Shown here one piece after another: positions 24,124-30,653 of a stretch of DNA of 38,148 bases. The translations under genes and the position numbers were made by a program. This DNA comes from Streptomyces aureus (GTDB lineage Bacteria; Actinomycetota; Actinomycetes; Streptomycetales; Streptomycetaceae): the NCBI RefSeq assembly GCF_001418135.1, contig NZ_LIPQ01000351.1, forward strand, positions 1 through 38,148, given 5' to 3'. The notes under the pieces are model-generated. The model was not told the origin of the DNA. It saw nothing but the letters and a program-made list of their open reading frames with translations, and did not search any database. Position 1 is the stretch's first letter; each line of letters starts with the position of its first letter.

Positions 24124-25389
24124 ATGGAAGGTGACCGGGGCGTGGAACACGATCGTGACGTGAGAGGCGATCGGGGCATGGAGGGTGACCCCGTGGCGCG
24201 GGGCGAGCGTCGGGGCTGGCTGCGGTGTCTGCTCGCCGGAGCCGTGTTCGTCGTGTGCATGGCCGGCACCACGCTGCCGACCCCGCTCTACCCGCTCTAT
24301 CAAGAGAAGTTCGGGTTCTCCGAGCTGACGGTGACCGTCGTCTACGCCGTGTACGCCTTCGGGGTCATCGGCGTACTCCTCCTGGCGGGCAACGCATCGG
24401 ACACCGTCGGCAGACGCCCGACCCTCCTCTGCGGCCTGGGATTCGCGGCGGCGAGCGCCGTGTGCTTCCTGCTCGCCGACGCCCTGGGCTGGCTGTACGC
24501 GGGCCGGCTCCTCTCCGGTCTGTCGGCCGGTCTCTTCACCGGCGCCGCCACCGCGTACGTCATGGAGCTCGCCCCGCGCGGCGGTGGGTCCCGGGCTACG
24601 CTCGTGGCCACGGCCGCCAACATGGGAGGGCTCGGCTGCGGGCCGCTGCTCGCCGGACTCCTCGCGGAGTACGCCCCCGACCCCCTGGTCCTGCCGTTCG
24701 CCGTGCACCTCGGCCTGGTGGCGGTCTCGGTCGGCGTCCTGCTGTGGCTCCCCGAGACCGTACGGGAGAGGCGCGGACCGGCCGCCGTACGGCCGCAGCG
24801 CCCCGCGCTGCCGCCGCAGGTACGGGCCGTGTTCGTGCCGGCGGCGATCGCCTCGTTCGTGGGGTTCGCCCTCTTCGGGGTGTTCACCTCGGTGAGCCCG
24901 GCGTTCCTCGCCCGGTACCTGCACGTCGACAACCACGCCGTGAGCGGCCTGATCGTGGCACTCGCCTTCTTCGCCTCCACCGCCGGGCAACTGGCCGTCG
25001 ACCGCGTCGGAGTGGCGCGCTCGCTGCCCCTGGGCTGCGTGGTGCTCTTCGGCGGTCTCGTCCTCCTCGGGGCGGCGCTGTACACGGACCTGCTCGCGCT
25101 GGTCGTCCTGTCCGCCGTGGTCGGCGGTGTGGGCCAGGGCCTCGCGTTCCGCGCGGCCCTGGCCTCCGTCGCCGCCGCGGCGCCCCCGGACCGGCGCGCG
25201 GCGGTGATCTCGACGCTGTTCGTGGTCGCGTACACCGGCATCTCGATCCCCGTGATCGGGGTGGGACTGCTGGCCGATCCCCTGGGCCTGGAGGGGGCGG
25301 GGCTGGTCTTCATCGCCTGCATGCTGGTGCTCGTCGCCTCCGCCGCCGCGTATCTGATCCGCCGGCCGGTGCGGGCGAAGGGACCCTGA
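24124..25389 (+). CDS. MFS transporter
   Basis: A 421-residue major facilitator superfamily protein with about 12 helices, probably a drug/H+ or sugar efflux pump. Seen: TM1 CLLAGAVFVVCMAGTTLPTPLYPLYQEKFGFS, the loop 2-3 motif GNASDTVGRRPTLL that corresponds to the MFS G-x-x-x-D-x-x-G-R-R signature, LLSGLSAGLFTGAATAYVMEL in TM4, and a second half starting VFVPAAIASFVGFALFG. The start is uncertain: the ATG at 24124 could be leaderless (TACGGT seven bases before), while a GTG at 24193 has GGAGGG at ideal distance and would give 398 residues starting just before TM1. Substrate unknown; it ends 9 bases from a convergent gene. Confidence 0.88.
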   Translation: MEGDRGVEHDRDVRGDRGMEGDPVARGERRGWLRCLLAGAVFVVCMAGTTLPTPLYPLYQEKFGFSELTVTVVYAVYAFGVIGVLLLAGNASDTVGRRPTLLCGLGFAAASAVCFLLADALGWLYAGRLLSGLSAGLFTGAATAYVMELAPRGGGSRATLVATAANMGGLGCGPLLAGLLAEYAPDPLVLPFAVHLGLVAVSVGVLLWLPETVRERRGPAAVRPQRPALPPQVRAVFVPAAIASFVGFALFGVFTSVSPAFLARYLHVDNHAVSGLIVALAFFASTAGQLAVDRVGVARSLPLGCVVLFGGLVLLGAALYTDLLALVVLSAVVGGVGQGLAFRAALASVAAAAPPDRRAAVISTLFVVAYTGISIPVIGVGLLADPLGLEGAGLVFIACMLVLVASAAAYLIRRPVRAKGP

Positions 25390-25398
25390 GCGGCCGTG

Positions 25399-25791
25399 TC
25401 AGACGGCGACGAAGACGTCCCCCGACGTGTCGCGGAGGACGAATCCGTTGTCGAGCCGGACGCGGACCCGCACCGGGGTCTCCGCCTCCTGGTACGCGGT
25501 CCACGCCGGTTCCAGGGCGGCGACCTGCTCCTCCAGCCGCGCCCTGCTCCCCGGCGGCATCTGGTGGCCGAAGTCGTCGAGGAGCGACCTGAGCCGCGCG
25601 TACTCGCGCACCTCCTCGCTCTCCCGGCGGTCGTCGTCCACATCTTCGACGGTGCCCTCGGTACCCGCCGCCAGGGCCAGGAGGCCCACGGCGGCGTACG
25701 GCTCCGTCGGGGCTTCCCCGGCCAGGGCGACCTGACCCGTCAGGACGAGTTCCACCGCCAGCTGCACGCGCCGGCCCACTTTCAGCGTCAT
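25399..25791 (-). CDS. Hypothetical protein, 130 aa
   Basis: No family recognised. I chose the ATG at 25791 because GAAGGA lies just upstream; the longer open frame upstream is Pro/Arg-rich and non-coding in appearance. The protein starts MTLKVGRRVQLAVELVLTGQ, has an Ala/Leu-rich segment (AAVGLLALAAG), an acidic helical part (DVDDDRRESEEVREYARLRSLLDDFG) and ends with a beta-type motif, VRVRVRLDNGFVLRDTSGDVFVAV. It has no signal peptide. It is convergent with the MFS gene, with only 9 bases between stops, and separate from the lipid kinase gene upstream (320-base gap). Confidence 0.65.
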   Translation of the reverse strand: MTLKVGRRVQLAVELVLTGQVALAGEAPTEPYAAVGLLALAAGTEGTVEDVDDDRRESEEVREYARLRSLLDDFGHQMPPGSRARLEEQVAALEPAWTAYQEAETPVRVRVRLDNGFVLRDTSGDVFVAV

Positions 25792-25840
25792 CGGTCCTTC
25801 GTCTCTCCGCTCGGCCGGGCCACGACCGCGTACGTCCGCG

Positions 25841-25875
25841 GAACGGCCCGGGGGTGCCATTGTCCCGGGCCGTTC
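25841..25875. terminator. Hairpin downstream of the lipid kinase gene
   Basis: GAACGGCCCGGG (25841-25852) pairs over 12 bases with CCCGGGCCGTTC (25864-25875), loop 11. It lies in the 320-base gap 25792-26111, downstream of the lipid kinase and upstream of the small hypothetical gene. Nothing else is seen in that gap. Confidence 0.6.
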
Positions 25876-26111
25876 CGGTGCGGACGGACAGGGGGCGCCG
25901 CGCCCGTGCGGCGCTCGGGGGTGATGGTGAGCTCCTGCGCTGGCGCCGGGCGTCACGGACCAGGCCGCGTCCTTGCCCTCGACGGGTACCCGAGTCGGGG
26001 GCGATCCCCGCGCGCCGCCCAGGACGACCGCCCCGGCGTCGGCTGCCCGGCCCGGCGCCCGGTGGGTCGACCGGAGGGCGGGGCTTTCGTCGAACAGGAT
26101 TCGAGATCGTT

Positions 26112-27635
26112 TCAGGTGTCCTGCCCCGGGGTGCTCGGCACCTGACGGCCGAAGGCCAGGTCGAAGAGCCGTCGCCAGTCCACGCGCGGGGCGGGGGCGA
26201 CGACGCCGGGGCGGTCGCGCGGCACCAGGACCCGCAGGGCGCCCGGTCGCAGCGTGCAGACGACCGGCGTGGTCATGCGCAGGGCCTCACCGTCGACCGC
26301 GACGGGGATCTCGTCCGTACGGGAGCCGCGCGTGCCAGAGGCCCCTGTGCCCGATCCTTCTGCGCCGGAGCCCTTCGTGTCCGAGTCGTCCGTGCCGGAG
26401 CCGTTCGTACCCGATCCGTCCGTGCCGGAGCCGTTCGTGCCCGATTCGCTCGTACCGGAGCCGCCCGTCGCGGAAGAGGTCACCTCGACCCGGCGGGCGG
26501 TCGTGACGGTCAGCCCGGTGGACTGCGAACCGCGTACCGCGAGGTCCGCGGCCTCCGCCGCGCCCTCCACCCGGATCCCCAGCACGCCCAGCTCGCCTTC
26601 GTCGAGGCTGGGCCGGCGGCCGCCGCCGCTCAGCACGTCGGGCGAGGTGTACGCGTTGTTGCTGACCAGGAGGGCCTGCTGGGACGCCAACGGCATGTCG
26701 TCGATCCGGGCGTCGAGGCGGCGCATCCCTTCGCCGACCAGCAGGTCGGGCATGAGTGTCAGGGCCGTGCCCGCCTTGTCGTCACGGTATTCGGGGCGCT
26801 GCACGACATCGGCGTAGACGCCGAAGGAGACCGTGTTGACGAAGGGTCGGCCGCCGACGTCGCCGAGGTCGATCCGCAGCTCCTCGCCGTCAGTGAGCGC
26901 GTCCAGGCAGCGGGCAGGGTCGGAGCGGTCGAGGCCGAGGTCCATGGCGAAGTGGTTGCGGGTGCCGGCCGAGACGACGAGGAACGGCAGATCGTGTTCG
27001 GCGGCGACCGCCGCGACCAGGGCCTGGGTGCCGTCGCCGCCGGCGACGCCGAGCAGGTCCGCGCCTTCGGCCACCGCCTCGCGGGCCAGCGCGGCCACGT
27101 CGGCCGGCTTGTCGGGATCGAGCACGGTCACCCGGGCGCCCAGCGCCTCCGCCCGGTCGACCAGGCCGAAGCGGCCGACCTTCCCGCCCCCCGACTTCGG
27201 ATTCATGATGAGGAACGCCCGCTGGGGCCGGGGAGCCGGGAACGAGCGGGTCTTCCGCCGCGAGCGGGCCCTGCGCAGCGCGGCCCGCGCGCAGGCCAGT
27301 GCGAGGGCCCAGCACAGCACCAGTACCAGCGCCGTGAGCCACAGCCCGTCGTGGGCGTAGAGCACCAGGACGCCGACCGGCGCGGCGACCGCGACGAGCG
27401 CCCCGAACAGGCGCACCGCGCCGCGGTGGGCCAGGAACCACCACACGCCCGCGGCGCAGACGACGAGCCCCAGCAGGCCGGCCACCACGACCACGAGGCC
27501 GCCGTCGCCGATCGTGAGCACCAGGACGACCAGGGAGCCGACCACCGCGAGCACGGCGATCCGGGCCAGGAGCCGCGCCGCGGCACCCGCACCGGATCCC
27601 CTCGTCCGCGTCCCGCCCCTGTTGTCCTGGCTCAT
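26112..27635 (-). CDS. Membrane diacylglycerol/lipid kinase family protein with Gly-Ser-Thr repeat insert
   Basis: A 507-residue DAGK-catalytic family protein, expected to phosphorylate a lipid at the membrane. The ATG at 27635 follows GAGAGGTGGG. Seen: four N-terminal hydrophobic helices (about 22-120), then the kinase domain with IMNPKSGGGKVGRFG (143-157), GVAGGDGTQALV (196-207) and LVVSAGTRNHFAMDLGLD (219-236), the nucleotide and catalytic motifs. The C-terminal half holds NTVSFGVYADVV and VAVDGEALR. Unusually, residues about 391-440 are a 50-residue run of SGTxG-type pentads between two beta strands that normally sit a few residues apart. The next gene upstream starts about 100 bases away, so it may be separately transcribed. 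Confidence 0.9.
   Translation of the reverse strand: MSQDNRGGTRTRGSGAGAAARLLARIAVLAVVGSLVVLVLTIGDGGLVVVVAGLLGLVVCAAGVWWFLAHRGAVRLFGALVAVAAPVGVLVLYAHDGLWLTALVLVLCWALALACARAALRRARSRRKTRSFPAPRPQRAFLIMNPKSGGGKVGRFGLVDRAEALGARVTVLDPDKPADVAALAREAVAEGADLLGVAGGDGTQALVAAVAAEHDLPFLVVSAGTRNHFAMDLGLDRSDPARCLDALTDGEELRIDLGDVGGRPFVNTVSFGVYADVVQRPEYRDDKAGTALTLMPDLLVGEGMRRLDARIDDMPLASQQALLVSNNAYTSPDVLSGGGRRPSLDEGELGVLGIRVEGAAEAADLAVRGSQSTGLTVTTARRVEVTSSATGGSGTSESGTNGSGTDGSGTNGSGTDDSDTKGSGAEGSGTGASGTRGSRTDEIPVAVDGEALRMTTPVVCTLRPGALRVLVPRDRPGVVAPAPRVDWRRLFDLAFGRQVPSTPGQDT
26316..26465 (-). repeat. Pentapeptide-coding 15-base repeats inside the lipid kinase gene
   Basis: About ten imperfect 15-base units encode Gly-Ser-Gly-Thr-x-type pentads (GSGTN, GSGTD and relatives) at residues 391-440. 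The in-frame period means expansion or contraction leaves the kinase frame intact. Confidence 0.85.
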
Positions 27636-27734
27636 CCCGTGTCCCACCTCTCGGCCCGGTCCGTGTCCCCAGCGTTCACGCTCCGGGACGGACGGGCACC
27701 CCTGCCGGGCCGTGCGGGTGAGACGCGCCGCCGG

Positions 27735-28295
27735 TCAGGACTCCGCGGGGCGCGGGGCGCGCCGCCGTTCGGCGACGAGGTACCCGACGCCCGGCAGTGT
27801 CAGCAGGGCGCTGGCCCACAGGGGCAGCAGGAACAGCGTCTCCTCGCCGACCAGCTTCTGCGTCAGGAACAACACCGGCAGTCCGACGACCAGCGCCACG
27901 ATCCACCCCTTGCCGAATCCGATCGTGCCCTTGCGCAGTTCGAGGAACACGGTGACGACCCCGATGCTCAGCCAGAAGGCCAGCCGCCCGGCGTCGATGT
28001 CCACGACCGTCGTCCAGTGGAGGAGGTGCGAGACCAGCAGCAGCCCGCCCACGACGAACGGAACCATCGCCGCCATCCGCAGCGCGCGCCGGTGCAGTGG
28101 CATCCGCGCCCTGGCCCAGGACGCGGCGAACGCCTTGACGTCCGGGCCCACGACGTCCCGCGGAGCGCGGCCGGCGGCCGCGGCGTCCTCCAGGTGCGCC
28201 GTGAGCTCGGCGAGCATCTCGCGTACGGACGCGTCGTCGATGCCCCGGTACTCCCAGTTGCTGCGGCAGACCGCGAGTACGTGCTCGTTGGTCAT
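27735..28295 (-). CDS. PadR-associated membrane protein (HAAS-like N-terminus)
   Basis: A 186-residue protein. The ATG at 28295 overlaps the padR stop by four bases (ATGA) and follows GGGGGAA, so the two are translationally coupled. Seen: a helical soluble N-terminus (VCRSNWEYRGIDDASVREMLAELTAHLEDA, about 8-60) resembling the HAAS / DUF1700-type domains found next to PadR regulators, then four hydrophobic helices (about 74-95, 105-120, 128-148, 155-175). It probably senses or transmits a membrane signal to the regulator or serves as its effector target (inference from the paired arrangement). The exact role is unknown. Confidence 0.78.
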   Translation of the reverse strand: MTNEHVLAVCRSNWEYRGIDDASVREMLAELTAHLEDAAAAGRAPRDVVGPDVKAFAASWARARMPLHRRALRMAAMVPFVVGGLLLVSHLLHWTTVVDIDAGRLAFWLSIGVVTVFLELRKGTIGFGKGWIVALVVGLPVLFLTQKLVGEETLFLLPLWASALLTLPGVGYLVAERRRAPRPAES

Positions 28296-28675
28296 GGTGT
28301 CGTTCCCCCGTGGGTCGTTCGAGTGAGGATCCGGTCGGCCTGGGCGGTGAACCCCTGCCATACGATCCGGCCGCGCTCCAGCTCGGCCCGGCCGGCCTCG
28401 GACAGTCGGTAGTACTTGCGTGGCGCTCCGCCACTGGGCGACGGGGCGCGGAACGGCTCGACGAGCCCGGCTCGCTCCATCCTGGCCAGCAGCGGGTAGA
28501 TGCTGCCCTCGCCGACGAGTTCGAGCCCGCTCTCCGTGAGCGCCTCGATGAACTCGTAGCCGTACCGCGGACGTTCGGCGATCAGTGAGAGCAGGCACAG
28601 GTCGAGCACACCGCGCAGAAGCTGGCTGCGCCGCTGGTCACCGGCTGTCGGCAGCTCCTTTGTCATGCGGTGCAT
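28292..28675 (-). CDS. PadR-family transcriptional regulator
   Basis: A 127-residue winged-helix regulator. Seen: LLRGVLDLCLLSLIAERPRYGYEFIEAL (19-46), LVGEGSIYPLLARMERAGLVE (53-73), the DNA-binding wing with GAPRKYYRLSEAGR and a C-terminal dimerisation helix, all standard for PadR (subfamily 1). Two ATGs are possible, 28675 and 28666; the first touches a palindrome and may be leaderless. It is coupled to the downstream membrane protein and divergent from the SpoIIE-type phosphatase. Autoregulation through the palindromes in the divergent region is likely, and these may control both directions. Confidence 0.92.
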   Translation of the reverse strand: MHRMTKELPTAGDQRRSQLLRGVLDLCLLSLIAERPRYGYEFIEALTESGLELVGEGSIYPLLARMERAGLVEPFRAPSPSGGAPRKYYRLSEAGRAELERGRIVWQGFTAQADRILTRTTHGGTTP

Positions 28676-28705
28676 GATAGTCAGTGGCTATCTTGCGCCG
28701 CAAGA
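28676..28705. promoter_or_regulatory. Two adjoining palindromes at the padR start: probable operator
   Basis: GATAG-N7-CTATC (28676-28692; CA and TG inside the spacer also pair) is followed immediately by the perfect TCTTGCG-C-CGCAAGA (28691-28705). They abut the padR ATG and lie about 45-125 bases before the divergent phosphatase gene. The first overlaps where a leaderless padR promoter would lie. Confidence 0.55.
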
Positions 28706-28801
28706 CAACGACGGGACGTGCCGCCCTGATCGGCCAGGAGGGGGAGGCAGGTGCATGATGTGCACCAACAGCGGACGAGTTTCTGTCTGGAGGCCGAAAG
28801 A

Positions 28802-30601
28802 GTGAACGATGGCAACGGGAGGCGGCGCGTTGTCCGCCGTGCCTCGGCCGGAAAGGGCGCCTCGGTCCTCCGCTCGGCCGGTGCCCGCAGACGACTCGGC
28901 CGGAGCGAGGGCGACGTCCCCCTCGACCGCGTCACCACGCGCGAACGGCTCGCCTGGCTGAACTCCGCGGGATCCAGCATCGGCACCACCCTCGACCTGG
29001 AGCGCACCGCTCAGGAACTGGCCGAGTTCACCGTGCCCACCCTGGCCGACGGGGCCGCCGTCGACATCCTGGAGAGCGTCCTGCGGGGCGAGGAGGGGTC
29101 TCGCTGGACGGGGACGGGCATCCCGCTCCTGCGGGCCACCGCGGTGTCCGCCGTCGAGTCGCTCTCCTCCCTGGAACCCACCCCGGTGGGCGAGACCTTC
29201 GTCCGGACCGAGGAGGCCCACGAGACGCTCCTCCACCAGTACTGCCTGCGGCAGGGCAGGCCGGTCCTCGTGAGCCGCATGCGCGACGACGACTTCAGAA
29301 GGGTCGCGCCGACGGAGAGCGCCGCGGCGAAGATGCGCGCCGCGGGAGTCCACAGCTATCTGGCGGTGCCGCTGATCGCCCGCGGGCTGCTGCTCGGCAG
29401 CGCCGACTTCGTACGCGGTCCCGGAACGCCCCCGTTCTCCGACACGGACCTCGCGCTGGCCGAGCAGCTGGCCTCCCAGGCCGCCGTCTACATCGACAAC
29501 GCCCGGCTGTACGGACGCGAGCGCGAGCACGTCGTCTCCCTGCAGCGCAGCCTGCTGCCCCGCGCGACCCCGGTGACGCCGGGGCTGCGCGTCCACGCCG
29601 AGTACACGCCCTCGACGGCCCACCACGGCGTGGGCGGCGACTGGTACGACGTGATGGCCCTGCCCGGCGGACGTACGGCCCTGATGGTGGGCGACGTCAT
29701 GGGCCACGGACTGCCCGCCGCCGCCACCATGGGCCGTCTGCGGGCGGTCGCCCGCACCCTGATGACCCTCGACATGGCGCCGGAGCGGGTCCTCGCCCGG
29801 CTCGACCTCGCCACCCGTGACCTGGAGGACGAGCAGGTCGCCACCTTCCTCTGCGCGGTCCACGACCCGGCCGACTCCACCTACACCGTGGCCAGCGCCG
29901 GTCATCTGCCCCCGCTGCTCGTCGACGGCGACGGCTCCGCCGCGTTCGTGGACGTACCGATCGGCGCGCCGCTCGGCGCGGGAGTGATCCCGTACGACCC
30001 GATCCGGCTGAAGGTCCCGGTGGGCGGCCATCTGGTCATGTACACGGACGGCCTCGTCAAGTCCCGGCACGAGGACCTCGATCACCAGCTGGAGCGGCTG
30101 CGGTCGGCGGCCCGCGGCCTCACCCCCGAGGCACTCGAACGCGGCGGCCTCACGGACCGCGCCCCCACCGACGCCAGCCGCTTCGACGAGGCCGTGCTGC
30201 TCGTCGCGACGACCGCGTCGGGCCCCGCCGACGAGCTGTGCGAGTGGCAGCTGCCGCAGGAGGGGCGGGCCGCGTCGGTGGCCCGCGGTCTGGTCACGGA
30301 CCAGCTCGACGCGTGGGATCTGGCGGAGCTGGCCGACGTCTGCGAGCTCGTCGTCTCGGAGCTCGTCGGCAACGCCCTGCGCTACGGCAACGGTCCCGGC
30401 CGGCTCCGGCTGCTGCGCGGCGAACGCCTCGTCGTGGAGGTCTCGGACACGGGCCCCGACCTGCCGCAGATCCAGCACGCGGACCTCAGCGACGAGGGCG
30501 GCCGTGGCCTCCAGCTCATCAACATGCTGTGCCGCCGGTGGGGCTCGTGCCGCACCGTCTCCGGCAAGGTGGTGTGGGCGGAGCAGAACCTGCCCACGTG
30601 A
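28802..30601 (+). CDS. GAF / SpoIIE (PP2C) phosphatase with C-terminal HATPase anti-sigma-type kinase domain
   Basis: A 599-residue signalling protein of the streptomycete anti-anti-sigma phosphatase type. I chose the GTG at 28802 because GGAGG lies eight bases upstream; an in-frame GTG at 28751 would add 17 residues. Seen: a basic N-terminal stretch, a GAF domain (about 50-230, ending SQAAVYIDNARLYGRERE), a PP2C/SpoIIE domain (GVGGDWYDVM, GDVMGHGLPAAA, MYTDGLVKSR, about 255-450) and an RsbW-like HATPase domain (ELVGNALRYGNG, VSDTGPDLP, EGGRGLQLINML, about 465-599). The phosphatase would dephosphorylate an anti-anti-sigma factor, and the ATPase part would bind or phosphorylate it. There is no membrane helix, so sensing is by the GAF domain. 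It is divergent from padR. Confidence 0.93.
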   Translation: MNDGNGRRRVVRRASAGKGASVLRSAGARRRLGRSEGDVPLDRVTTRERLAWLNSAGSSIGTTLDLERTAQELAEFTVPTLADGAAVDILESVLRGEEGSRWTGTGIPLLRATAVSAVESLSSLEPTPVGETFVRTEEAHETLLHQYCLRQGRPVLVSRMRDDDFRRVAPTESAAAKMRAAGVHSYLAVPLIARGLLLGSADFVRGPGTPPFSDTDLALAEQLASQAAVYIDNARLYGREREHVVSLQRSLLPRATPVTPGLRVHAEYTPSTAHHGVGGDWYDVMALPGGRTALMVGDVMGHGLPAAATMGRLRAVARTLMTLDMAPERVLARLDLATRDLEDEQVATFLCAVHDPADSTYTVASAGHLPPLLVDGDGSAAFVDVPIGAPLGAGVIPYDPIRLKVPVGGHLVMYTDGLVKSRHEDLDHQLERLRSAARGLTPEALERGGLTDRAPTDASRFDEAVLLVATTASGPADELCEWQLPQEGRAASVARGLVTDQLDAWDLAELADVCELVVSELVGNALRYGNGPGRLRLLRGERLVVEVSDTGPDLPQIQHADLSDEGGRGLQLINMLCRRWGSCRTVSGKVVWAEQNLPT

Positions 30602-30610
30602 GACGAGCGG

Positions 30611-30647
30611 GAAGGGCCCCTCTCCCGCGACGGGAGAGGGGCCCTTC
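30611..30647. terminator. Very strong bidirectional terminator hairpin
   Basis: GAAGGGCCCCTCTCCCG (30611-30627) pairs perfectly over 17 bases with 30631-30647 around a CGA loop, between the convergent phosphatase stop (30601) and the stop at 30654. Confidence 0.92.
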
Positions 30648-30653
30648 CGCGGC

